This document shows positions 53,601 to 62,009 of a stretch of 64,000 bases of DNA, in pieces (the first letter of the stretch is position 1; each line of letters starts with the position of its first letter). Origin of the DNA: Chitinophagaceae bacterium (GTDB lineage: Bacteria > Bacteroidota > Bacteroidia > Chitinophagales > Chitinophagaceae); assembly GCA_023229465.1 (NCBI GenBank), contig JALNZE010000002.1, positions 186,001-250,000 on the forward strand, written 5' to 3'. The notes under the pieces were generated by a model. It saw nothing but the letters and a program-made list of their open reading frames with translations, was not told the origin of the DNA and searched no databases. Position numbers and translations under genes: made by a program.

Positions 53601-53985
53601 GTCTCTCCTGTTTAAGTACCTGCGAACATACAGTAAAAAGGGCTACTATGTATAGGAAGCAACATTGGCTGTGTATAAGAGGTGGAGAAGTAAAAAAGGA
53701 AAGAGTATCCATTCACAAATAAAAATTACAACTATTTGATTATCAATAAAATATATTAAGTTTATTTCTGTTAAAATCGATAGTGGGCCACCCCTAACCG
53801 GGAACCTGGCAAAAAAACGTACCTGAACCATCCCAATACAGAAACAATTGCCGGCTAAATGAACCATTTGCCAACAGTTCCTGTTCTGTATATTGAACAG
53901 CGGATGTATAGGTTGAGAACAGCGGCAATAAGTAAGATAAAAAAGGATAACAGGTTTCGAAAATCGTTTGCAGGAACTTATCAGA
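53601..53985. other. Intergenic region without recognised gene
   Basis: This is 385 bp between divergent smc and the glycosyltransferase. A minus-strand open frame ends in '...ANGSFSRQLFLYWDGSGTF' (about 53794-53997). It has no family I can name and overlaps the next gene start, so I do not call it. No terminator or repeat was seen. Confidence 0.4.
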
Positions 53986-55119
53986 TTGGAAAAGCATTTA
54001 CATATCATTTCGTTTACTGTTCCCTATCCTGCTGATAATGGCGGTGCCATAGATGTGTTTTATAAGCTTCCTGCTTTTCAGGCCCAGGGTATCAAGATTC
54101 ACCTGCATTGTTTTAATTTAGGCGGGGGTAAACAAACTGAATTAGCTAAATATTGCGCCAGTGTTCATTACTATGAAAGATATACAGGGCATAAAAGCAT
54201 ATCCAATACCATTCCATATATCGTTGCCAGTAGAAAAAACGAACAATTATTACAGAACCTTTTGAAAGATGATTATCCCATTTTTATGGAGGGAGTGCAT
54301 TGTACTTACCCTTTACTGGATGAACGCTTCAAAAAAAGGAAATGCTTTGTGCGGATTCACCATGTAGAATATCAATATTATCACGACCTAAGCAGGCATA
54401 CTTCCTCTTTGCTAAAAAAGCTGTATTACCGGATGGAAAGCAGGCTGCTGAAAGCGTATGAAAAGAAGGTGGTAGCCAAAGCTATTTGCTGGGGAACCAC
54501 CGAAAAAGACGTCGCAGTATACAGGAATGAACTGGGCTGTAATAATATTGAACATGTATCGCTCTATTTACCTGACTGGAAAGTACAATGCCTGGAGGGA
54601 ATGGGGTCTTATTGCTTATACCATGGCAACCTGGGTGTAGATGCAAATGAGCAGGCGGCTATATGGTTACTGGAGAAAGTATTTTCAAAACTTAGTATTC
54701 CCTTTGTTATTACGGGAAAAGATCCTTCACGAAAATTACAGGAACTTGTACATGCCAATAACCTTACCTGTTTGGTTCCCAATCCTTCGGCTAAAGAAAT
54801 ACAGGACATGATTGCCAAAGCACATATTAATATGCTGCCTTCTTATACCGGTACGGGCATGAAAGTTAAACTGGTAAATGCATTGTACCATGGCAGGCAC
54901 TGTGTGGTAAATGAGGAAACCGTTACCGGCAGCGGCCTTTCGTATGCCTGTCATATCGGAACTACAGCCAATTCCTTTCTGGAAATCATTGCCCAACTTT
55001 ACCATCAACCATTTACATCTGATGAGATTGTTTTGAGAAAACAATTACTCAAAAGCATGTTCAACAATGAAGCGAATGCCAAAAAGCAGGTAGGATGGAT
55101 TTGGGGAACCGATACCTAA
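53986..55119 (+). CDS. Glycosyltransferase, GT4-like
   Basis: The 377-residue protein starts at TTG: 'LEKHLHIISFTVPYPADNGG' is the usual opening of Bacteroidota glycosyltransferases, and an AGGA lies about 10 nt upstream. There is no ATG near. The C-terminal half has 'YHGNLGVDANEQAAIWLLEKVF' and 'FVITGKDPSRKLQEL', and then 'INMLPSYTGTGMKVKLVNALYHGRHCVVN', the GT-B sugar-nucleotide site. The sugar and acceptor are unknown. Stops of this and the convergent ftsE overlap by 4 bp. Confidence 0.85.
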   Translation: MEKHLHIISFTVPYPADNGGAIDVFYKLPAFQAQGIKIHLHCFNLGGGKQTELAKYCASVHYYERYTGHKSISNTIPYIVASRKNEQLLQNLLKDDYPIFMEGVHCTYPLLDERFKKRKCFVRIHHVEYQYYHDLSRHTSSLLKKLYYRMESRLLKAYEKKVVAKAICWGTTEKDVAVYRNELGCNNIEHVSLYLPDWKVQCLEGMGSYCLYHGNLGVDANEQAAIWLLEKVFSKLSIPFVITGKDPSRKLQELVHANNLTCLVPNPSAKEIQDMIAKAHINMLPSYTGTGMKVKLVNALYHGRHCVVNEETVTGSGLSYACHIGTTANSFLEIIAQLYHQPFTSDEIVLRKQLLKSMFNNEANAKKQVGWIWGTDT

Positions 55120-55799
55120 TTCGCCGCGGCGCTATCAATCACTTTTCCATTTTCAGTTTTCAGCATGCGTGAAGGATAACGGTTAATGACTATAAAATCA
55201 TGTGTGGCCATAATAACGCTGGTACCATAATCTTTAGCGATCTGTATCAATAATTGCATAATCTCATCACTGGTTTCAGGATCAAGATTTCCTGTTGGCT
55301 CATCGGCCAGTATCAGTTTGGGAGAATTGAGTAAGGCACGGGCTATATCAACACGCTGCTGTTCACCCCCACTCATTTCGAAAGGCATTTTAAACCCTTT
55401 GCTTTTCAAACCAACCTTATCCAGCACATCATTGATCTTCTCTTCCATCAAACGCTCATCTTTCCACCCGGTTGCCCTTAGTACGAATCGTAGATTTTCC
55501 TGAACCGTACGGTCTGTCAGCAATTGAAAATCCTGAAATACCACACCCAGGTTTCTTCGCAGAAAGGGCACTTTTTTCCAGTCCATCTCACGGAGGTTAA
55601 ACCCAACCACAGATCCATTGCCTTCGCGCAGGGTCAACTCGCCATACAAGGTTTTCAATAAACTACTTTTCCCTGTGCCTGTTTTACCAACCAGGTAAAC
55701 GAATTCACCTTTATTAACGGTAAAATTTACATTACTCAATATCAGGTTATCGCCCTGGTAAATATTTGCTTGCTGGATAGCTACCACTATGTCTGACAT
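55116..55799 (-). CDS. ftsE: Cell-division ABC ATPase FtsE
   Basis: The 227-residue ABC ATPase has Walker A 'GKTGTGKSS', Q-loop 'FQDFQLL', signature 'MSGGEQQRVDIARAL' and Walker B 'LILADEPTGNLDPETS', followed by H-loop 'MATHDF'. Size and 'QDFQLLTDRTVQENLRF' fit FtsE, which works with FtsX in peptidoglycan remodelling at the septum. FtsX is not adjacent. Confidence 0.9.
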   Translation of the reverse strand: MSDIVVAIQQANIYQGDNLILSNVNFTVNKGEFVYLVGKTGTGKSSLLKTLYGELTLREGNGSVVGFNLREMDWKKVPFLRRNLGVVFQDFQLLTDRTVQENLRFVLRATGWKDERLMEEKINDVLDKVGLKSKGFKMPFEMSGGEQQRVDIARALLNSPKLILADEPTGNLDPETSDEIMQLLIQIAKDYGTSVIMATHDFIVINRYPSRMLKTENGKVIDSAAAN

Positions 55800-55842
55800 A
55801 AGCCTAAATTACAATTTCTTACTTAGATATTTTTATTAAGTG

Positions 55843-57018
55843 CTAATAGGCATACTCCAGTTCACCAAAACTTCCCTTTAGCAGGAGTGATGAATGCGAA
55901 GCAGGTTCTACTCTTCCAATCACTTTAGCCTCAATATGAAAGGTGTTAGCCTCGGCAATCATTTTTGCTGCCGCATTTTCATTGGTAAATATTTCCAGCC
56001 GGTGACCCATATTAAATACCTGGTACATTTCTCTGAAATCCGCTCCGGAATTCTGTTGAATCAGTTGAAAGATGGGTGGAATGTCAAAAAGATTGTCTTT
56101 GATAACAGCCAGTGGCCGGGGCAAATATTTCATACACTTGGTTTGTCCCCCACCGCTGCAATGTATTATTCCGTTCATATCATCAAAATACGTGTCCAGC
56201 AATACTTTCAGCAAAGGGGCATAGGTTCTGGTAGGTGATAAAAGTAATTTACCCACACTAATTTTTTCTCCATCAATGATCAGTTCATCCGCTATTTTAT
56301 TGCCACCGATATACACCACTTCACCCGGTAGTTTCGGTTCAAATGTTTCAGGATATTTTTCGGCATAATATTTACTCAATACATCATGACGGGCGCTGGT
56401 TAAACCGTTACTGCCTAATCCACTGTTATACTCAGTTTCATAAGATGCTTTACCCGCGCTGCCAAAGCCAACAATCACATTACCGGGCGCTATTTTATCA
56501 TTCGTAACCAATTTCGATTTGGGCCAGCGGGCCGTCATAGTGCCATTCACCGCGATGGTACGAACCACATCACCCACATCGGCCGTTTCGCCACCCAGGT
56601 AATGGATATGAATACCAAAAGATTGTAAAGTATCAAAGAACTCCTGCGTGCCATTGATAACTGCCTGTAAAATTTCGCCAGTAATAACAGATTTATTCCT
56701 GTCGATGGTAGAAGAAAATAAAAGGTTACCGGTAACACCAACACAGAGCAGGTCATCCAGGTTCATAGCAACAGCATCCTGGGCAATTCCTTTCCAAACA
56801 CTGCTATCCCCGGTTTCTTTCCAGTATAGATAAGCCAGGATGCTTTTGGTACCTGCCCCATCGGCATGCATGATATTCACCCATTGATCATCCCCGCATA
56901 AAAAATCAGCATATATTTTACAAAAAGCGTTGGGATAAAGACCCTGATCCAGTTTCTGAATTGCGGCATGAACTTCTTCTTTCTGAGCTGATACACCACG
57001 TTGCGCGTATAGTGACAT
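55843..57018 (-). CDS. purM: Phosphoribosylformylglycinamidine cyclo-ligase (AIR synthase)
   Basis: The 391-residue protein closes the imidazole ring in purine synthesis (ATP-dependent). Features are 'MHADGAGTKSILAYLY', 'DAVAMNLDDLLCVG', 'LGGETADVGDVVR' and 'NVIVGFGSAGKASYETEYNSGLGSNGL' (quoted in part), with 'LLLSPTRTYAPLLKVLL' in the C-terminal half. Length is a bit above the usual 345 residues. It is not in a pur operon here. Confidence 0.9.
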   Translation of the reverse strand: MSLYAQRGVSAQKEEVHAAIQKLDQGLYPNAFCKIYADFLCGDDQWVNIMHADGAGTKSILAYLYWKETGDSSVWKGIAQDAVAMNLDDLLCVGVTGNLLFSSTIDRNKSVITGEILQAVINGTQEFFDTLQSFGIHIHYLGGETADVGDVVRTIAVNGTMTARWPKSKLVTNDKIAPGNVIVGFGSAGKASYETEYNSGLGSNGLTSARHDVLSKYYAEKYPETFEPKLPGEVVYIGGNKIADELIIDGEKISVGKLLLSPTRTYAPLLKVLLDTYFDDMNGIIHCSGGGQTKCMKYLPRPLAVIKDNLFDIPPIFQLIQQNSGADFREMYQVFNMGHRLEIFTNENAAAKMIAEANTFHIEAKVIGRVEPASHSSLLLKGSFGELEYAY

Positions 57019-57113
57019 GTTGGAATTTGGTAATTAGGTAATAAAGAAACCTGGCAAAGGTAAGAATTATGAGGGGGAGATTCTGGAATTTCCCAATTTC
57101 CGGTTTCCTCCCT

Positions 57114-57121
57114 TACTTTTG
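57114..57121 (+). promoter_or_regulatory. -7 box directly before ribF
   Basis: TACTTTTG matches TAnnTTTG and ends only 8 bp before the ATG. If used, the transcript would be almost leaderless. Confidence 0.4.
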
Positions 57122-57129
57122 CGATAACT

Positions 57130-58080
57130 ATGAAGGTACATCGTGAATTAGCGGGCTCATTACCTGAATTTAACAAGTCGGTAGTAACCATTGGAACCTT
57201 TGATGGCGTTCATTTGGGGCATAAGCGGATTATTGCTCTATTGAAGGAAGTCGCTGCCGGTATAGGTGGAGAAACGGTGATTATTACCTTCCATCCCCAT
57301 CCCCGTAAGATCATTTCTTCGGTACCGGGAGCCGTTAAATTACTCAATACCCTTGAAGAGAAAATCAGCTTGCTGGAAGCCGCAGGCATTGACCATTTGG
57401 TAGTGGTTCCCTTTGATCATGCATTTGCCAACCAAACGGCCGATCAATATGTAAACGATTTCCTGTATAAATACTTTAAACCCCATACGGTGATTATTGG
57501 TTATGACCATCGCTTTGGCAAAGGGCGTGAAGGCGATTACCAGTTGATGAACGCGTATGGTAAAAAGCTGGGATTTGAGGTAAGGGAAATTCCTGAACAG
57601 ATCATCAATGAAATGGTAGTCAGTTCTACCAAAATCAGGCACGCGCTGATTGATACTAATATTGCCATTGCCAACCAATTTTTAGGGTACCCTTATTTTT
57701 TTGAGGGCCTGGTGATAGAAGGAAATAAACTGGGCCGAACGATTGGTTACCCTACTGCCAACCTGCATATTGCCAGTGAAGAAAAATTGATTCCGGGTAA
57801 TGGGGTGTATGCTGTTAGAGTTAGGAGTTTGGAGTCTGGAGTCTGGAGTCTGGAGGGGATGATGAATATTGGGGTCAGGCCAACAGTTGATGGTAAGAAA
57901 CGGGTTATTGAAGTAAATATTTTTGATTTTGATGAAGATATCTATGGACAAACCTTACAGGTACAGGTTCATCACTACCTGCGTGGGGAAGTTACGTTTA
58001 ACGGGCTGGATGAATTAAAGCAGCAATTACAAAAAGACAAACTTTCCGCGACCGCCGCTCTAAAAAATAGTCCCTGCTAA
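57130..58080 (+). CDS. ribF: Bifunctional riboflavin kinase/FAD synthetase
   Basis: The 316-residue protein makes FMN and FAD. The N-terminal adenylyltransferase domain has 'GTFDGVHLGHKRI' and 'FHPHPRKI', and 'GYDHRFGKGREGDY' and 'VSSTKIRHALI' follow. The C-terminal kinase has 'GRTIGYPTANL' and 'GMMNIGVRPTVDG'. Between 'GVYAVRV' and that block, an 11-12-residue run (RSLESGVWSLEG) is encoded by tandem 7-bp repeats. It lies at a surface loop position and apparently does not break the frame. Confidence 0.93.
   Translation: MKVHRELAGSLPEFNKSVVTIGTFDGVHLGHKRIIALLKEVAAGIGGETVIITFHPHPRKIISSVPGAVKLLNTLEEKISLLEAAGIDHLVVVPFDHAFANQTADQYVNDFLYKYFKPHTVIIGYDHRFGKGREGDYQLMNAYGKKLGFEVREIPEQIINEMVVSSTKIRHALIDTNIAIANQFLGYPYFFEGLVIEGNKLGRTIGYPTANLHIASEEKLIPGNGVYAVRVRSLESGVWSLEGMMNIGVRPTVDGKKRVIEVNIFDFDEDIYGQTLQVQVHHYLRGEVTFNGLDELKQQLQKDKLSATAALKNSPC
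57824..57858 (+). repeat. Tandem 7-bp repeat inside ribF
   Basis: Units are GGAGTTT, GGAGTCT three times, then GGAGGGG. Because 7 is not a multiple of 3, gain or loss of one unit shifts the reading frame. Confidence 0.8.
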
Positions 58081-58094
58081 TAATGGCTACTTTT

Positions 58095-58127
58095 GGCGTC
58101 TCACACGCTTCACGACTCACGTATCAC
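58095..58127. repeat. Degenerate TCAC-containing repeat
   Basis: TCAC occurs at 58101, 58110, 58117 and 58124, with unit spacing 9, 7 and 7, between the convergent ribF and holA genes. It is another of the 7-bp-type arrays of this window. Confidence 0.45.
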
Positions 58128-58164
58128 TCCCCTAAACCATCTCCTAATTCAATATGCCCACATC

Positions 58165-59163
58165 TTATACCATCATCTTCACCGTCATCTCTTTCATCAA
58201 TCCGGCGTCAGAAGTGTTTCCATCATGCACACCTACACTACGCAGGTTGTAATGGTGCAGGAGCAGGAGAATTTTTTCAACACCGGGGAAATCATATTTT
58301 TTGGCGGCACCTATATAATCCTTCACAAAATAGGGGTTCACACCCAGGGAACTGGCTACGGTTTTTTCATCAGGGCTGGATACATTGTAAATCATATAAA
58401 CCTTACTGAAGAAATTATATAAAGCGGGTAATATCATTTGTATGGGACCCGCTTTGGGATTGGCTTCAAAATACTGAATGATACGGATGGCTTTAGACAT
58501 GTTCTTTTGTGCCATTGCCGCCTGTAGTTCAAACACATTGAATTCTTTGCTTACCCCAATATAATTTTCAATGTCATCTTCTGTAATATTCTTACGGGTG
58601 CCAAGGTTAACCGCTAATTTTTCTATTTCGTTCCGTATTCTACTCAGGTCGTTGCCAATATGATCAACCAGTAAGAACAGTGCTTTGGGGGTAATGCTCA
58701 ACCCATGTTGTTGAATCATCTGCCCTGCCCATTCCGGTAACTGGCTATCATAGATTTTTTTAGTAGTAAGCAGTACCCCTTTTTGTTTGAGCAGTTTTGA
58801 AAGTTTAGAACGGCCATCTACTTTTTTTTCTTTGTAACTAACCACAAAAACCGTTGAGCCTAACGGATTTTCTATATATCCTTCCAGTTTTTCAATATCC
58901 TTCATTTGTTGCGCCTCTTTCAACAGCACAACCTGCCGCCCGGCAAACATGGGGTAACGCATACAAGCATTCACAACCGATGCCCAATCAGCATCTTTTC
59001 CATAAAATACAGTCAGGTTAAACCCTGCCTCAGCTTCACTCAATATTTGATGCTCCGCATACTCCATTACCTGGTCTATAAAAAACGACTCTTCCCCCTC
59101 TAACCAGTAGATAGGCTTGAATACCCCTTTTTTCCATTCTGTTATGATTTTTTCCGCCGGCAT
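58165..59163 (-). CDS. holA: DNA polymerase III subunit delta
   Basis: The 332-residue clamp-loader subunit starts at the ATG 'MPAEKIITEWKKGVFKPIYWLEGEESFFID', the usual start. An upstream in-frame ATG at 59274 would add 37 unlikely residues. Features are 'FKPIYWLEGEE' and 'VVSYKEKKVDGRSKL' with 'LVDHIGNDLSRIRNEIEKLAV' in the middle. The C-terminal domain III follows. The gene is divergent from the coiled-coil protein gene. Confidence 0.9.
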   Translation of the reverse strand: MPAEKIITEWKKGVFKPIYWLEGEESFFIDQVMEYAEHQILSEAEAGFNLTVFYGKDADWASVVNACMRYPMFAGRQVVLLKEAQQMKDIEKLEGYIENPLGSTVFVVSYKEKKVDGRSKLSKLLKQKGVLLTTKKIYDSQLPEWAGQMIQQHGLSITPKALFLLVDHIGNDLSRIRNEIEKLAVNLGTRKNITEDDIENYIGVSKEFNVFELQAAMAQKNMSKAIRIIQYFEANPKAGPIQMILPALYNFFSKVYMIYNVSSPDEKTVASSLGVNPYFVKDYIGAAKKYDFPGVEKILLLLHHYNLRSVGVHDGNTSDAGLMKEMTVKMMV

Positions 59164-59224
59164 GGGTGCAAAGATGTAGCAGGAAGCAGTAAACACGAAA
59201 AATAGCCTGTAAAAGTTGTAAACA

Positions 59225-59254
59225 TTTGGATTTGGCACGGTTTTAGTATTTTTA
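59225..59254 (+). promoter_or_regulatory. Promoter of coiled-coil/kinase unit
   Basis: TTTG (59225-59228), 18 bases, TATTTTTA (59247-59254) are close to the Bacteroidota consensus, 18 bp before the ATG. Confidence 0.45.
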
Positions 59255-59272
59255 ACATCAAAATCACCACTC

Positions 59273-60265
59273 ATGAGTTACAACGAAAGCAGCAACACCG
59301 GCACTGAAGCCAACTATCCACAGCAAAAAGACAATCGTAAACTTATCTATGGCATACTGATTGCCGCATTGATTGGCACCTGGGGATATATATTTTATGA
59401 CAAGAGCCAAACAAGGGAAACAGTTACCCTTCTTCAAACCAAGATCGTAAATGTAGATAGTGCCCGCAATGCTATTCAGCAGGAGTTTTTGAGTGTTTCA
59501 GCCAAAGCCGATTCTTTAACGCAGAATAATATCCAGTTACAGGGCGACCTGGCAGATAAAAATTCAGCTATCCAAAAACTGAAAGGCAATATCGGCAGTA
59601 TTCTCAAAAAGAAAAATGCATCAGATGCTGAACTGGCAGAAGCCAAAAAAATGATAGGCGAGTTGAATGGAAAAGTAGATGGGCTGTTTGCAGAGCTTGA
59701 CAAATTAAAAGGCGAGAACAAGCAGTTAACCTCTGCCAATGAGCAGTTAAGTACCGAGAAAACGCAACTTACTGCCGATAAACAGCATCTTGAACAGAAT
59801 TTGACGGTTACCAAAACCGAAAAGAAACAATTAGAAGATAAAGTTGATGTGGCTTCTACCCTGCACGCCTCCTACATTGGCATTGCGGCTATTAAAGTAA
59901 GCAATAGTGGAAAAGAGAAAGAGACAAGTACCGCCAAAAGGGCGAACCTGATCCGTATCTCTTTCCGCCTGGATGAAAACCGTGTTACCCCTTCCGGAAC
60001 AAAGGATATTTATGTAATTGTTACAGGGCCCGATGGAAAAGTGATAACAGAAGGCGGCACATTTGATACCCGTGAAGAAGGCAGTAAATCTTTTACCAGT
60101 AAAGTAAGTGTTAATTATGAGCAGGGTAAATCAACCCCTGTTAGCTTTGACTGGAGACAAAAGGATACCTATAAGGAGGGTGATTATAATATAGAAATTT
60201 ATAATAATGGATTTAAAATAGGACAGGGAGTGAAAACGTTGAAGAAAGGCGGGCTATTCAGCTAA
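59273..60265 (+). CDS. Single-pass coiled-coil membrane protein
   Basis: The 330-residue protein has a cytosolic N-terminus (about 24 residues), one membrane helix (about 25-43), and a long coiled coil (about 50-200) with heptads such as 'DKNSAIQKLKGNIGSILKKK' and 'QLTSANEQLSTEKTQLTADK'. A C-terminal beta domain (about 205-330, 'RISFRLDENRVTPSGTKDIYVIVTGPDGK' in part) resembles envelope-located repeats. Function is unknown. It lies 25 bp before the histidine kinase. Confidence 0.7.
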   Translation: MSYNESSNTGTEANYPQQKDNRKLIYGILIAALIGTWGYIFYDKSQTRETVTLLQTKIVNVDSARNAIQQEFLSVSAKADSLTQNNIQLQGDLADKNSAIQKLKGNIGSILKKKNASDAELAEAKKMIGELNGKVDGLFAELDKLKGENKQLTSANEQLSTEKTQLTADKQHLEQNLTVTKTEKKQLEDKVDVASTLHASYIGIAAIKVSNSGKEKETSTAKRANLIRISFRLDENRVTPSGTKDIYVIVTGPDGKVITEGGTFDTREEGSKSFTSKVSVNYEQGKSTPVSFDWRQKDTYKEGDYNIEIYNNGFKIGQGVKTLKKGGLFS

Positions 60266-60290
60266 ACGCTCATCCGCTAATCTGATCATC

Positions 60291-61469
60291 ATGCTACCAC
60301 AATGGCTTAACTGGAGAATCATACTGATCTGTATAGCGATCGTTCTGGTGAGCGGCACCATTTTTTATTCGCAATATGTGGCCGGTAAGATCGCTATTGA
60401 AGAAAGAAAGAATGTGGAAGCCTGGGTAGAAGCACAACGAACCATCCTTAATTCGTCTGACAGCGCCAGTATTAACCTGGCTACCAAAATATCTACAGAG
60501 AATAATCAGATACCGATTATTGAAACCAATGAGAAAGACAGCATTACAGGAAATTTTCTGAACCTGGATGCTGAAAAAGAAAAAACAGAGAACGGCTACC
60601 TGAAAAGAAAACTGGCTGAGTTTAAAAGTCTCAGGCATCCTCCTATTATCATGGTATTAAAAGCCAAACCCTATACAGCCAATCAATATTATTATGGTGA
60701 AAGTGAGCTGTTAAAGGAAGTAAAGCTCTATCCTATTGTACAACTGATTATTGTAGCCTTATTCATTTCTATTGCCATTGTGGCTTTACAGACATCATAC
60801 CGTAGTGCCCAGAACCAGCTATGGGCCTCAATGGCTAAAGAAACGGCGCACCAGTTAGGTACGCCTGTATCCAGTTTGCAGGGATGGCTGGAAATTTTAA
60901 AGGAACAGGAAGTAAACCAATTGATTGTTCCCGAAATAGCCAAAGATGTAAATCGTTTATTGCTGGTCACAGACAGGTTTGGGAAAATAGGCAGCCAGCC
61001 AAAATTAGAACCCACTCATCCCGCAGAACAGATAACCGGTATGCTTGAATACATGAAAAAAAGAATGGGGGGCCATGTACAGATTGTATTTGATGATCAA
61101 CCCATAAAAAATATTTTTACCATGCTCTCCCCTCCCTTATTTGATTGGGTGATGGAAAACCTTATTAAAAATGCATTGGATGCGATAGAGGGCAATGGTT
61201 CCATCAGCATTACGCCAGCCATTAACGATGGATACCTGCTGATTGATGTTACAGATACAGGTAAGGGTATTGCCAAGCACCATTTGAACAGTGTGTTCAA
61301 CCCGGGTTTTACCACAAAAAAAAGAGGATGGGGATTGGGTCTTTCCTTAAGTAAAAGGATAATTGAGCAGTATCACAAAGGAAAACTCTTTGTAAAATGG
61401 AGTGAGCAGGGAAAAGGCACTACGTTCAGAATTATTCTGCCTCTTCTGCCACCTCAACAGGCAGTGTAG
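60291..61469 (+). CDS. Sensor histidine kinase, HisKA class
   Basis: The 392-residue protein has two membrane helices (about 10-27 and 146-166) enclosing a periplasmic sensor loop of about 115 residues. The dimerisation/phosphoacceptor segment is 'AKETAHQLGTPVSSLQGWLE'. The HATPase domain has N-box 'MENLIKNALDAIEG', G1 'DTGKGI', F-box 'NPGFTTKKRG' and G2 'GLGLSLSKRI'. There is no HAMP or receiver domain, and no partner regulator is adjacent. Its end overlaps the convergent gene by 38 bp. Confidence 0.92.
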   Translation: MLPQWLNWRIILICIAIVLVSGTIFYSQYVAGKIAIEERKNVEAWVEAQRTILNSSDSASINLATKISTENNQIPIIETNEKDSITGNFLNLDAEKEKTENGYLKRKLAEFKSLRHPPIIMVLKAKPYTANQYYYGESELLKEVKLYPIVQLIIVALFISIAIVALQTSYRSAQNQLWASMAKETAHQLGTPVSSLQGWLEILKEQEVNQLIVPEIAKDVNRLLLVTDRFGKIGSQPKLEPTHPAEQITGMLEYMKKRMGGHVQIVFDDQPIKNIFTMLSPPLFDWVMENLIKNALDAIEGNGSISITPAINDGYLLIDVTDTGKGIAKHHLNSVFNPGFTTKKRGWGLGLSLSKRIIEQYHKGKLFVKWSEQGKGTTFRIILPLLPPQQAV

Positions 61470-61737
61470 CGGCCATCATACCAAAACAATTCATAGCAGC
61501 ATACCATTGATGCAGTGATTGTGTGGTAGTGGTTTCAACAAACAGGTTGGCCTCACTGCAGAGATTTAATAATTCTGTTTCTGCATTTGCCATTCCTTCA
61601 TTGCCTTCTGATTCGCCAATACGGCGGAAACAACTGTGCATCCTGGATAATTTTTCATCCGACAGATGATCAAAAGCATGCTGTTGCATTAATTGTCCCG
61701 CGGCATTCACCAGTAATTCATACGATGTCGTTTTCAT
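61432..61737 (-). CDS. Small hypothetical protein
   Basis: The 101-residue soluble helical protein starts MKTTSYELLVNAAGQLMQQHAFDHL and ends in acidic 'EVAEEAE'. No family was recognised. It overlaps the kinase gene end by 38 bp on the opposite strand, which is unusual for a real gene pair but both frames look coding. Called with caution. Confidence 0.5.
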   Translation of the reverse strand: MKTTSYELLVNAAGQLMQQHAFDHLSDEKLSRMHSCFRRIGESEGNEGMANAETELLNLCSEANLFVETTTTQSLHQWYAAMNCFGMMAATLPVEVAEEAE

Positions 61738-61913
61738 GTCCTTAGGTTTAAGTTAGCAATTACGTATATAGACAATGAAAAGAGGGAAAACGCTTATTAG
61801 TAAATTGTTAACGGATTTTTTTAGTGTATAACATGTGCATAGCCCGCGTATGCAGGCTACTTTTTTTCATACTATCTTTTTTGCTTGAAACGTGAAAGGA
61901 AATAAAAATCCTT

Positions 61914-62007
61914 CTCTGTGCAACTCTCATTATTCTGTGTCCTCTGTGTTGAAAACAAACCAATTTTCAACACAGGAGGACACAGGGTAGCACTGAGTTA
62001 CACAGAG
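61914..62007. repeat. Long imperfect inverted repeat after glgB
   Basis: The left arm (61914-61955) and right arm (61963-62007) pair with one bulge and a few mismatches. Inner stem words are TGTGTTGAAAA and TTTTCAACACA. Outer words are CTCTGTG and CACAGAG. It ends 2 bp before the glgB stop codon and may end the glgB mRNA, or be a mobile repeat. Confidence 0.7.
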
Positions 62008-62009
62008 GT

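Noticed and set aside
53646..54008. 120-codon minus-strand frame in the gap between smc and the glycosyltransferase
   Set aside because: Cys-rich and low-complexity, with no family and no start context. It also overlaps the glycosyltransferase start.
58095..58127. TCAC repeats as a possible CRISPR fragment
   Set aside because: Units are 7-9 bp, degenerate and without spacers, and no cas gene is present.
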